Assembly: GCF_001611795.1 (NCBI RefSeq)
Contig: NZ_CP015098.1
Coordinates: 7,130,001 to 7,194,000 of the forward strand
Origin: Streptomyces qaidamensis
GTDB lineage: Bacteria > Actinomycetota > Actinomycetes > Streptomycetales > Streptomycetaceae
Length of the DNA stretch: 64,000 bases
Reading direction: 5' to 3'
Of the stretch, positions 33,574-41,432 are shown in pieces. The position numbers and the translations under genes were made by a program. Under the pieces are notes generated by a model. It had not been told where the DNA came from, ran no database searches, and saw only the letters and a program-made list of their open reading frames with translations. Numbering within the stretch: the first letter of the stretch is position 1; each line of letters opens with the position of its first letter.

Positions 33574-35067
33574 ATGCCCGACCTGCCGACCCCTCAGGAC
33601 GCCTCCGAGGCCGCGCTGTTCTCCGAGTGCTGGGACGCGGTCCTCGCGTACGCGGATCTGTGCACGTCCGGTTCCACGGCCGCCGCACAGCTGGGCCGCG
33701 AGGCGTTCGCACACGGCATACGTGAGGCCCGCGCCGCCGACACCGGCCCGGCCCGCGGCACCGGCCGCCGCCCGGCCCGGCTGCCCCGCATACCCCTGCT
33801 GCTGACCTCCGTGCGCACCACCGCCGCGGCCTGGGAGGAGGAGGGGCAGGGCCACAAACTCGACCCCGACCTGCGCCTGTGGCTCAACTCGGACAAGGCC
33901 GCCCGCTACACCGGCCCGCCCCTGCAGCGCCCGCTCGCGCTGCGCGGTCTGCGTGACCTCCAGCAGGCGGACGCCGAGCTGCTGTGGTTCACCGAGGTGG
34001 AGGCGCTGCCGCTGACCCTGGTCGCCGGCCGCCTGGGCCTCGACCCGGCCGGCGCCGCCGAGGAACTCCAGCAGGTGCGCACCCTGTTCCGGGACCGCTG
34101 CCACCGCAACCACCTCGACACGCCGATGGATGCCCGGTGCCGCAGCTACGCCCGGCTCCTGGACGCCGTCACCCGCTCCTCCGCCGCCGAGACCCCCGGC
34201 GACCTCTCCCGGCACCTCGCCACCTGCGTGCAGTGCGCCGAGGCCGCCGCCTGCCTGCGCCTGCACGGCGGAGCCCTGCCCGGGGCGCTGGCCGGCGGCG
34301 TGATCGGCTGGGGCGGCCTCGCCTACCTGGAGCGCCGCCGTCGCGCCGCCGAGGTACGGCTCGGCGCCGGCCGCCCCGGCTCCGCGGACAAGACGGCCGG
34401 AGCACCGGAGGACGGGGAGCAGAAGGCGCGCGTCGCCCGCAACAGCCTTCTCGTCGCCGCGGTCCTGGTCTCCGTGCTGGCCCTCGGCGTCTCACTGATG
34501 CCCTTCGGCGGCGGAGGCGACGACCTCGGCGCAACCGGGGGCGCCGACCGCCAGCCGGTGGCCGACCCCGCGCCGCCGCTGCCGTCCGCCCCGTCCCTGC
34601 CGCCCGCGACCTCGAAGCCGGCCGAACGGACCACCCAGGCCACGAAGAAGCCGGAGAAGTCCGGCAAGCCGGAGGGCGAGAACCGCCACACCGAACCGCA
34701 GGGCACCTCCTCGCCCACCGCCCGGACCGAACCCGGCGAGAGCGCGGACCCCGTCTGCCGGGTCGAGTACGACCTGGTCAACCAGTGGCCCGACGGTTTC
34801 CAGGCCACCGTCACCGTCACCAGCGCCGAGTCCCTCGACTCCTGGCGCGTCGCCTGGTCCTTCCGGGACGGCCAGCGGGTCGGCCAGATCTGGGACGCCT
34901 CCGTCTCCCAGGACGGCTCCCGCGTCACCGCCACCGCCGCGGACTACAACAAGTCGGTCCCCGCGGGCGGCGACCTGGCCTTCGGCTTCATCTCCTCCTG
35001 GCGGGGCAAGAACTCACCGCCGTACGACTTCGAGCTGAACGGCCAGGCCTGCGCGAAGAGCAAGTGA
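33574..35067 (+). CDS. sigma-like / zinc-finger membrane protein with extracellular CBM2
   Basis: A 497-residue protein with an odd domain order. Residues 1-185 resemble a degenerate sigma factor tail (AELLWFTEVEALPLTLVAGR, like sigma region 4). Then comes an anti-sigma-type zinc motif, HLATCVQCAEA, and one transmembrane helix (NSLLVAAVLVSVLALGVSLM, about residue 295). A Pro/Thr/Lys-rich linker follows, and the last 100 residues form a CBM2 cellulose-binding domain (CRVEYDLVNQWPDGFQATVT, ending NGQACAKSK). ATG 33574 has GGAG close upstream. It may sense or bind cell-surface polysaccharide and signal inward, but no partner sigma gene is adjacent. Confidence 0.75.
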   Translation: MPDLPTPQDASEAALFSECWDAVLAYADLCTSGSTAAAQLGREAFAHGIREARAADTGPARGTGRRPARLPRIPLLLTSVRTTAAAWEEEGQGHKLDPDLRLWLNSDKAARYTGPPLQRPLALRGLRDLQQADAELLWFTEVEALPLTLVAGRLGLDPAGAAEELQQVRTLFRDRCHRNHLDTPMDARCRSYARLLDAVTRSSAAETPGDLSRHLATCVQCAEAAACLRLHGGALPGALAGGVIGWGGLAYLERRRRAAEVRLGAGRPGSADKTAGAPEDGEQKARVARNSLLVAAVLVSVLALGVSLMPFGGGGDDLGATGGADRQPVADPAPPLPSAPSLPPATSKPAERTTQATKKPEKSGKPEGENRHTEPQGTSSPTARTEPGESADPVCRVEYDLVNQWPDGFQATVTVTSAESLDSWRVAWSFRDGQRVGQIWDASVSQDGSRVTATAADYNKSVPAGGDLAFGFISSWRGKNSPPYDFELNGQACAKSK

Positions 35068-35238
35068 CGGACCACCCGCCCGTCAGGCTGCGAGCGGCAC
35101 TTGCTCGCCCTCTTCCGCACCCTGGTACCGGCCTAATTCCGTGGCGCCCGACGGGCGTACGCCTCTATGGTGGGGGCGAATCGCGCGGCAGCCTGTTGCT
35201 GCCGCCGTCGGCTGTGTGACGAGCAGGAGGTGTGATCG

Positions 35239-35310
35239 ATGGCTGTCTCTGAGATGGGCGCTGCCCGCATCCGGAAGTTCATCAAGTCCACCTCCGTGGC
35301 CTCCGGCTGA
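35239..35310 (+). CDS. candidate 23-codon small protein or leader peptide upstream of rsgA
   Basis: A short frame (MAVSEMGAARIRKFIKSTSV, then ASG) begins at ATG 35239 with an excellent ribosome site, AGGAGGTG, 6 bases upstream. It ends 45 bases before the rsgA start. The peptide is basic and amphipathic. No homologue is recognised. It could be a real small protein or a leader peptide governing the GTPase gene; a chance frame cannot be excluded, but the ribosome site is better than that of most genes here. Confidence 0.4.
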   Translation: MAVSEMGAARIRKFIKSTSVASG

Positions 35311-35355
35311 CCTCCTCCTCTCAGCGCCTTCGAGCGCGGTGCCGGGGCCACCCTT

Positions 35356-36489
35356 GTGAAGGGTCACCCCTTGTCTTTCTCTTCTCTCCCGGGTTCGTCC
35401 TCGTCCACCTCGCATCCGCTCCAGCCGTACGGCTGGGACGCGGGCTGGGAGACCGAGTTCGGCCCGTACGAGGCCGAAGGCCTGCTCCCCGGCCGGGTCG
35501 TCCGGGTCGACCGCGGGCAGTGCGACGTCGTCACCGCCGACGGGCCGCTGCGCGCCGACACCGCGTTCGTCACCCCGCACGACCCCCTGCGCGTCGTCTG
35601 CACCGGCGACTGGGTCGCCGTCGAACCCGGAGGCAACCCGCGCTACGTCCGCACCTGCCTGCCGCGGCGCACCGCCTTCGTCCGCTCCACCTCCTCCCAG
35701 CGGTCCGAGGGGCAGATCCTCGCGGCCAACGTCGACCACGCCGTCATCGCCGTGTCCCTCGCGGTCGAACTGGATCTCGGCCGTATCGAGCGCTTCCTCG
35801 CGCTCGCCTGGGAATCCGGGGCCCAGCCCGTCGTCGCCCTCACCAAGGCCGACCTCGTGCCGGACGCCGTGACCCTCTCGTACCTCGTCCAGGACGTGGA
35901 GACGAGCGCGCCCGGCGTGGCGGTCGTGCCCGTCAGCTCCGTCGGCGGGGAGGGGCTCGACACCCTCGCCGCGATCGTCGGCGGGGGGACGTCCGTACTG
36001 CTCGGGCAGTCCGGCGCCGGTAAATCGACCCTCGCCAACGCGCTGCTCGGCGAGGACGTCATGGACGTCCAGGCCACCCGGGACGTCGACGGCAAGGGCC
36101 GCCACACCACGACCACCCGCAACCTGCTCGCCCTGCCGGGCGGCGGTGTCCTGATCGACACCCCCGGCCTGCGCGGCGTCGGCCTGTGGGACGCCGAGAC
36201 CGGCGTCGGTCAGGTGTTCTCCGAGATCGCCGCGCTGGCCGAGCGCTGCCGCTTCCACGACTGCGCCCACGAGGCCGAGCCGGGATGCGCCGTGCTGGCC
36301 GCCATCGACACCGGTGAGCTGCCGGAGCGACGGCTGCAGAGCTACCGCAAGCTCCAGCGGGAGAACCAGCGCATCGTCGCCAAGACCGACGCCCGCCTCC
36401 GGGCCGAGATCCGCAAGGACTGGAAGCGGAAGGGGGCGATGGGCAAGGCCGCGATGGAGGCCAAGCGGGGAGCGAACTGGCGTTCCTGA
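35356..36489 (+). CDS. rsgA: ribosome small-subunit biogenesis GTPase RsgA
   Basis: A 377-residue circularly permuted GTPase. An N-terminal OB-fold (GRVVRVDRGQCDVVTADGPL) precedes the G motifs in permuted order: TKAD (G4), VSS (G5), GQSGAGKST (G1), the switch region RHTTTTR and DTPGL (G3). The C-terminal zinc site is formed by CRFHDCAHEAEPGC. It helps 30S maturation in the cytoplasm. The start may be GTG 35356 or TTG 35371; the latter has AAGGG at better spacing. Confidence 0.93.
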   Translation: MKGHPLSFSSLPGSSSSTSHPLQPYGWDAGWETEFGPYEAEGLLPGRVVRVDRGQCDVVTADGPLRADTAFVTPHDPLRVVCTGDWVAVEPGGNPRYVRTCLPRRTAFVRSTSSQRSEGQILAANVDHAVIAVSLAVELDLGRIERFLALAWESGAQPVVALTKADLVPDAVTLSYLVQDVETSAPGVAVVPVSSVGGEGLDTLAAIVGGGTSVLLGQSGAGKSTLANALLGEDVMDVQATRDVDGKGRHTTTTRNLLALPGGGVLIDTPGLRGVGLWDAETGVGQVFSEIAALAERCRFHDCAHEAEPGCAVLAAIDTGELPERRLQSYRKLQRENQRIVAKTDARLRAEIRKDWKRKGAMGKAAMEAKRGANWRS

Positions 36490-36518
36490 CCGCTCCCCGT
36501 CCCACCGCCCGGCCTCCG

Positions 36519-36557
36519 GTCCGATCGCCGTGTCCGATCGCCGTGTCCGATTTCCGC
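36519..36557. repeat. 13-bp tandem repeat, three copies, upstream of ada-alkA
   Basis: Copies of GTCCGATCGCCGT start at 36519, 36532 and 36545 (the third diverges after GTCCGAT). They end about 40 bases before the ada-alkA start, a position suitable for binding the self-activating Ada protein or for a polymerase-slippage repeat. Confidence 0.8.
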
Positions 36558-36595
36558 CAGCGGCCGCCCGGCCGACGGCGGAGACTGGACGGGTG

Positions 36596-38008
36596 ATGGA
36601 CCAGGGAACGGACGAAGACACCAGGTACGAGGCCGTACGCGGCCGCGACGCCCGTTTCGACGGCGTGTTCTTCTTCGCCGTCGAAACGACCGGCATCTAC
36701 TGCCGGCCGAGCTGCCCCGCGGTCACCCCGAAGCGATCCAACGTACGGTTCTTCGCCACGGCCGCCGCCGCGCAGGGCTCGGGTTTCCGGGCCTGCCGGC
36801 GGTGCCGCCCGGACGCCGTGCCCGGCTCCGCCGAGTGGAACGTCCGCGCGGACGTGGTGGGCCGGGCCGTACGGCTGATCGCCGACGGCGTGGTCGACCG
36901 GGAAGGCGTCGCCGGGCTCGCCGGACGCCTCGGCTACAGCGCACGGCAGGTGCAGCGGCAGCTCACCGCCGAACTCGGCGCCGGGCCCGTCGCCCTCGCC
37001 CGGGCCCAGCGGGCCCACACCGCACGCGTCCTGGTGCAGACCACCGACCTGCCGATCACCGAGATCGCGTTCGCCTCGGGCTTCGCCAGCGTGCGGCAGT
37101 TCAACGACACGATCCGGGCGGTGTACGCGTCGACCCCGAGCGAGCTGCGCACTGCCGCGCCTAAGGCCGGCCGGGGCCGCCGCGCGGCCACCCCCGACGC
37201 CGGCATCCCGCTCCGGCTCGCCCACCGCGGCCCCTACCAGGCCGGACCCGTCTTCGACCTGCTGGAACGCGAGGCCGTACCCGGCATCGAAGACGTGAGC
37301 GGCCCGCCCGGCACCCGCACCTACCGGCGCACCCTCCGCCTCCCGTACGGCACCGGCATCGTCGCCGTCGACGAACGTCCGGGCACCGCCCGGACCGGGT
37401 CCGGCGCCCACCCGGGCGGCTGGCTCGACGCCCGGCTGCACCTCACCGACCCGCGCGACCTCACCACGGCCGTCCAGCGGCTGCGGCGGCTGTTCGACCT
37501 CGACGCCGACCCCTACGCCGTCGACGAGCGCCTCGCCGCCGACCCGCGGCTCGCCCCCCTGGTCGCCGCCCGGCCCGGGCTGCGCTCACCGGGCACCGCC
37601 GACCCGCAGGAACTCGCGGTGCGCGCGCTGACCGGCCGCACGGAGGCGGAACGGCTCGTACACCGCTACGGCAAGGCCCTCGACGCCCCCTGCGGCAGCC
37701 TCACCCACCTCTTCCCCGAGCCGGCCGTCCTCGCCGGGGCCGAACCCGGCGGCACCCTCGGCGCGCTCACCGCCGCCCTCGCCGACCACGCCGTACGGCT
37801 CGACCCGGGCGCCGACCGGGACGACGCGCGGGACGCCCTGCGTGCCGTGCCCGGCCTGGACGCCCGTACGGTGGCCGAGATCCGCACCCGCGCCCTCGGC
37901 GACCCGGACGTGGCGCCGCCCGGCCATGACGTCCCCGACCACTGGCGCCCCTGGCGCTCGTACGCCGTGAACCACCTGCGCACAGCAGGGGAGTGGGAGT
38001 TTCGATGA
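36596..38008 (+). CDS. Ada-AlkA fusion: methyl-sensing regulator plus 3-methyladenine DNA glycosylase
   Basis: A 470-residue fusion. The Ada zinc domain has four cysteines in GIYCRPSCPA and ACRRCRPDA. An AraC-type HTH follows at about residues 85-180 (FASVRQFNDTIRAVY). The rest is AlkA-like: an N-terminal sandwich (LRLPYGTGIVAVDE) and a HhH-GPD glycosylase (RALTGRTEAERLVHRYG, VPGLDARTVAEI). The region after the HhH motif (ALGDPDVAPPGHDVPDHWRP) is short, so the catalytic Asp position is not certain. It senses alkyl phosphotriesters and removes alkylated bases. The start is ATG 36596 or GTG 36593. The ogt gene overlaps its stop in ATGA. Confidence 0.88.
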   Translation: MDQGTDEDTRYEAVRGRDARFDGVFFFAVETTGIYCRPSCPAVTPKRSNVRFFATAAAAQGSGFRACRRCRPDAVPGSAEWNVRADVVGRAVRLIADGVVDREGVAGLAGRLGYSARQVQRQLTAELGAGPVALARAQRAHTARVLVQTTDLPITEIAFASGFASVRQFNDTIRAVYASTPSELRTAAPKAGRGRRAATPDAGIPLRLAHRGPYQAGPVFDLLEREAVPGIEDVSGPPGTRTYRRTLRLPYGTGIVAVDERPGTARTGSGAHPGGWLDARLHLTDPRDLTTAVQRLRRLFDLDADPYAVDERLAADPRLAPLVAARPGLRSPGTADPQELAVRALTGRTEAERLVHRYGKALDAPCGSLTHLFPEPAVLAGAEPGGTLGALTAALADHAVRLDPGADRDDARDALRAVPGLDARTVAEIRTRALGDPDVAPPGHDVPDHWRPWRSYAVNHLRTAGEWEFR

Positions 38009-38499
38009 CCGACCCGACCTACTGGACGAGCGTGACCGGCCCCCTCGGGCCGCTGCTCCTCACCGCCGCCCCGACCGGCGAGCTGACCTCCCTGTCCGTG
38101 CCCGGCCAGAAGGGCGGACGCGAGGTGCGGGACGGCTGGCGGCGCGACCCCGGCCCCTTCCGGGAGGCCGAGGAGCAGCTCGCCGCCTACTTCGCCGGGG
38201 AACTGAAGGAGTTCCGCCTGGCCTGGCGGGCCGAGGGCACCGCCTTCCGCGAGAAGGTCTGGGCCGCGCTGGACGACATCCCCTACGGCTCGACCACGAC
38301 CTACGGCGAGATCGCCGCGCGCATCGGGGCGCCCCGGGCGGCCGTGCGGGCCGTCGGCGGTGCGATCGGCGCGAATCCGCTGCTGGTGGTCCGCCCGTGC
38401 CATCGTGTGATCGGGGCGGACGGCGCGCTGACCGGCTACGCGGGGGGTCTGGACCGCAAGGTGCGGCTGCTGACGCACGAGGGTGTGCTGACCGCGTAG
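38005..38499 (+). CDS. ogt: methylated-DNA-protein-cysteine methyltransferase
   Basis: A 164-residue suicide repair protein. The active site is RPCHRVIGADGALTGYAGG, with the alkyl-accepting cysteine in PCHR, preceded by the winged helix IPYGSTTTYGEIAARIG. It directly reverses O6-methylguanine. ATG 38005 overlaps the Ada-AlkA stop, so the two form a coupled alkylation-response operon, very probably under Ada-type control. Confidence 0.95.
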   Translation: MTDPTYWTSVTGPLGPLLLTAAPTGELTSLSVPGQKGGREVRDGWRRDPGPFREAEEQLAAYFAGELKEFRLAWRAEGTAFREKVWAALDDIPYGSTTTYGEIAARIGAPRAAVRAVGGAIGANPLLVVRPCHRVIGADGALTGYAGGLDRKVRLLTHEGVLTA

Positions 38500-38516
38500 G
38501 ACACGGCCCAGGAGGC

Positions 38517-38999
38517 TCAGCCCCAGAAGACCGCGCCCACCCAGGCCGCCGCGATCAGCAGGCAGGTGAACAGTTCGGCCAGGATGCCGGAGCCGCCCGC
38601 GCGCATGACCGTGCGCAGGGCGGCGACCGCGTCCGCGTGGCGGCCGAGCCGGACCCGTTCGAAGAGGTAGACACCGGCCAGGAATCCCGGGATCGCGCCC
38701 AGTACGGGGACCAGGACGAACCCGAGCAGGGAACCGGCTCCGGCGCAGGCCAGCATGCGGCGGGTGGTGGCGTTCATCCGCAGCCGCCGGGGCGGCAACG
38801 ACCAGCGGACGGCCTGGGAGACGAGCAGCAGCACCGTGGCCCCGACCAGCACCCACCAGGTGACGGGCCGCGGATCCTTCAGCGCCCACCACAGGACCGC
38901 GGCCCACACCAGCAACGATCCCGGCATGGCGGGCAGCAGCACTCCGCACAGCCCGAGCAGGATGACCAGCCCGACCAGCAGGAGGTCCCACACTCCCAT
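38517..38999 (-). CDS. DUF456 small membrane protein
   Basis: A 160-residue protein with four to five hydrophobic segments. It starts GVWDLLLVGLVILLGLCGVL and carries the Gly-rich DUF456 motif LLGFVLVPVLGAIPGFLAGV, followed by ERVRLGRHADAVAALRTVM. Function unknown. It is convergent with ogt, 17 bases away. Confidence 0.85.
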   Translation of the reverse strand: MGVWDLLLVGLVILLGLCGVLLPAMPGSLLVWAAVLWWALKDPRPVTWWVLVGATVLLLVSQAVRWSLPPRRLRMNATTRRMLACAGAGSLLGFVLVPVLGAIPGFLAGVYLFERVRLGRHADAVAALRTVMRAGGSGILAELFTCLLIAAAWVGAVFWG

Positions 39000-39209
39000 C
39001 TGACCAGCCTGCCGGAAGGCGAGGGAACGCGCAGGTCAGGAGCGTGTCAGGGGACCGGACCCGCAGGTCAGCCGCCCGCCGCCGACCGGGCCCACGTTTT
39101 CGTATGACCGTTCTACGGCTCACTCGACGTGCCGTTCACCGCCCCGCGACGGGCCGGTTTTTTCCACAAGCCCCGTTTTCATCCGGCTCGTGCGGTGGAC
39201 AATCAGGGC

Positions 39210-41366
39210 ATGAGTCAGCAGGGGGGAAGGCCCACCGGTCACGAGGACGACTGGTGGAGGGAGTTGTACGACGACTCCACCGACGACACGGGCCCCACAC
39301 CGGCACGCGATTCCCTCGACGACCGGTTCGCGTCGGCGTCGGGAGCCGTGGGAGACGGGGCGGAGGAGCGAACCCGGCCCCCGGACCGGCCGGCGGGACG
39401 GCCCTTCGGCGCGGAGCCGACGGTTCCGGCGCCCCGGACCGGGGCCGACGACGTACGGGACACGCCGCGCCCGAGCGGTCGGACCCCGCACCGCGCCCCC
39501 TGGGAGCCGCCGCCGGCCCGGCCCCCCGGCCCCACGAGTTTCCCGACCGCGGCGAATCCGCCGGGGCACACCGGGCAGCCACCCGGCCGCGCCCTCATGG
39601 AAGGACGCCCGGGCGACGCAGTCCCGCCGACCGGTCCCCGCAGGCCTCCGGCCACGAGCCCGCCCGCGGCCGACCCCGGCGGGCCTTCGGGCGCGGGTGC
39701 GGGTGACGGGCCCTCGTCCTCATCCGGCCCGGGTTCGCCCTCGGATGCGCGCCCGGGCGCGGCCGATTCCGGTGGGCCTGCGCGTGCGGGGGCAGGTGGT
39801 GGGCCCTCGTCCTCATCCGGCCCGGGTTCGCCTTCGGATGCGCGCCCGGGCGCTGCCGATTCCGGTGGGCCTGCGCGTGCGGGGGCAGGTGGTGGGCCCT
39901 CGTCCTCAGCCGTCCCTCCTGCGCCCTCGGGCGCGCGCCCTCCCGCGGCCGGCCCCGGCAGGCCCTCGGGTGGGTGGCCGGGTGACGTGCCCCCGCCCTC
40001 AGCCGGCCCGCGTACGCCTCCGGAGAGCCCCGGGCAGCCCCCCGCCCCCGGCACTCGGCCGGCTCCGGTTCCTCCGCCCCCCGCGGCCCCTCCGGCCTGG
40101 CCGGCCGCGGCTGCGGACCCACCCGGCAACCTCACGCCCGCGGCCCCTGCCACCGAGCCCGGCGGAGCCGCGTCGCCCGCCGCCGGCTTCGGGGAGGCCC
40201 CGTACCCGGCCCCGGCCCCGGCCGACCGGCCACCCGTGCCGCCGCGCCCCGCCGTACCGCCCGCACCGTCGCCCCCGACCGACCAGCGGCCGCCCGTGCC
40301 TCCCGGCCCCGGTATCGAGCCGTCGAACCCGGCTGATCGGACGCCCGAGCCGCCGGACCCACCCGCCACCGACCGGATCGAGCGCCCCGCACCCGCCCCC
40401 CGGTCCCGTGGCCACGTCGGCACCCGGCCCCCCACCTACGACGCCGAACCCACCGCCCTCCCGGCCGCCGATCCGGACGATCTCGACGATCTCGTGGCGG
40501 ACACCGTGCTGGACGGGGCCCGGTACGGGTCATGCACGCTGCGGGCCGTTTCCGTGCGGGGGGACTCCGCGCGGTACCGGGGCGAGCCCCGCCGGGACGC
40601 GCTGCTCACCGCCCGGTTCGGCACGGGGGAGCACGCGCTGCTGCTGGTGGCGATGGCGACCGGGGCCCGGGCCACGCCGGGCGCGCACCGGGCCGCCGCC
40701 GAGGCCTGTCACTGGATCGGGCGGGCCGTCGGCCGCAGCCACGCACGGCTCGTCGAGGACATAAGGGACGGCCGCCGCGGTGACCTGAAGTCCGGGCTGC
40801 ACCGCCTCACCGACCGCAGCCTCGGCAAGCTCCGGGCCAGCGCCTCCGAGCAGGGCGTCGACCCCGGCGAGTACGCGGCCAGCCTGCGCTGCCTGCTGCT
40901 GTCGGCCGACCCCGGGTGCCGTACGCGGGTGTTCTTCGGTGTCGGGCCGGGCGGGCTGTTCCGGTTGCGGGAGGGCGAGTGGCAGGACATCGAGCCGCAG
41001 GCCGCCGAGGCCAAGGGCGAACCGGTCCTGGGCTTCGGCTCACCGCCCCCGGAGACGCCCGAGGGCGACCGGCTCACCATGGACCTGGGCATCCCGACCC
41101 CGCCCAGTCCGTACGAACCGGCCCCGGAGCCGCCTCGCGAGCCCTTCCGCTTCCGGACCTCCGTCGCCCGCCCGGGTGACACGCTCCTGATGTGCAGCGC
41201 CGGCCTCGCCGACCCCCTGCGCGGCGAGCCCGAACTGGGCGAGTACCTCGCCGAGCGCTGGTCCCGCCCCGAGCCGCCCGGCCTCGCGGCCTTCCTCGCC
41301 GACTCCCAAGTCCGGGTCAAGGGTTATGCGGACGACCGTACGGCCGCCGCCGTGTGGGAGGCGTGA
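39210..41366 (+). CDS. PP2C-like protein with long Pro-rich N-terminus, probable pseudophosphatase
   Basis: A 718-residue protein. Residues about 1-425 are low-complexity Pro/Gly/Ala/Ser sequence with a 31-residue duplication. The last 290 residues have a PP2C fold (ARYGSCTLRAVSVRGDSARY, LLMCSAGLADPLRGE, DDRTAAAVWEA). The metal-binding ADGMGG-type motif is missing: the equivalent strand reads LLLVAMATGARATPG. Only later acidic residues survive, so catalysis is doubtful and a binding role is likelier. ATG 39210 is the last start before the conserved HEDDWWRELYDD opening; its ribosome site is weak. Confidence 0.75.
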   Translation: MSQQGGRPTGHEDDWWRELYDDSTDDTGPTPARDSLDDRFASASGAVGDGAEERTRPPDRPAGRPFGAEPTVPAPRTGADDVRDTPRPSGRTPHRAPWEPPPARPPGPTSFPTAANPPGHTGQPPGRALMEGRPGDAVPPTGPRRPPATSPPAADPGGPSGAGAGDGPSSSSGPGSPSDARPGAADSGGPARAGAGGGPSSSSGPGSPSDARPGAADSGGPARAGAGGGPSSSAVPPAPSGARPPAAGPGRPSGGWPGDVPPPSAGPRTPPESPGQPPAPGTRPAPVPPPPAAPPAWPAAAADPPGNLTPAAPATEPGGAASPAAGFGEAPYPAPAPADRPPVPPRPAVPPAPSPPTDQRPPVPPGPGIEPSNPADRTPEPPDPPATDRIERPAPAPRSRGHVGTRPPTYDAEPTALPAADPDDLDDLVADTVLDGARYGSCTLRAVSVRGDSARYRGEPRRDALLTARFGTGEHALLLVAMATGARATPGAHRAAAEACHWIGRAVGRSHARLVEDIRDGRRGDLKSGLHRLTDRSLGKLRASASEQGVDPGEYAASLRCLLLSADPGCRTRVFFGVGPGGLFRLREGEWQDIEPQAAEAKGEPVLGFGSPPPETPEGDRLTMDLGIPTPPSPYEPAPEPPREPFRFRTSVARPGDTLLMCSAGLADPLRGEPELGEYLAERWSRPEPPGLAAFLADSQVRVKGYADDRTAAAVWEA
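39708..39920 (+). repeat. 93-bp in-frame tandem repeat within the PP2C-like gene
   Basis: The 93-bp unit begins at 39708, 39801 and, partially, at 39894. It encodes 31 residues starting GPSSSSGPGSPSDARPGAAD. The two full copies differ at only a few bases, so the duplication is recent or kept homogeneous. Confidence 0.92.
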
Positions 41367-41432
41367 GCGCGACCGGTGTGACTTGATGGAACCCGGAGGG
41401 ATCCCAGGAGACCGAAGGGGCAGACGAGAGCC

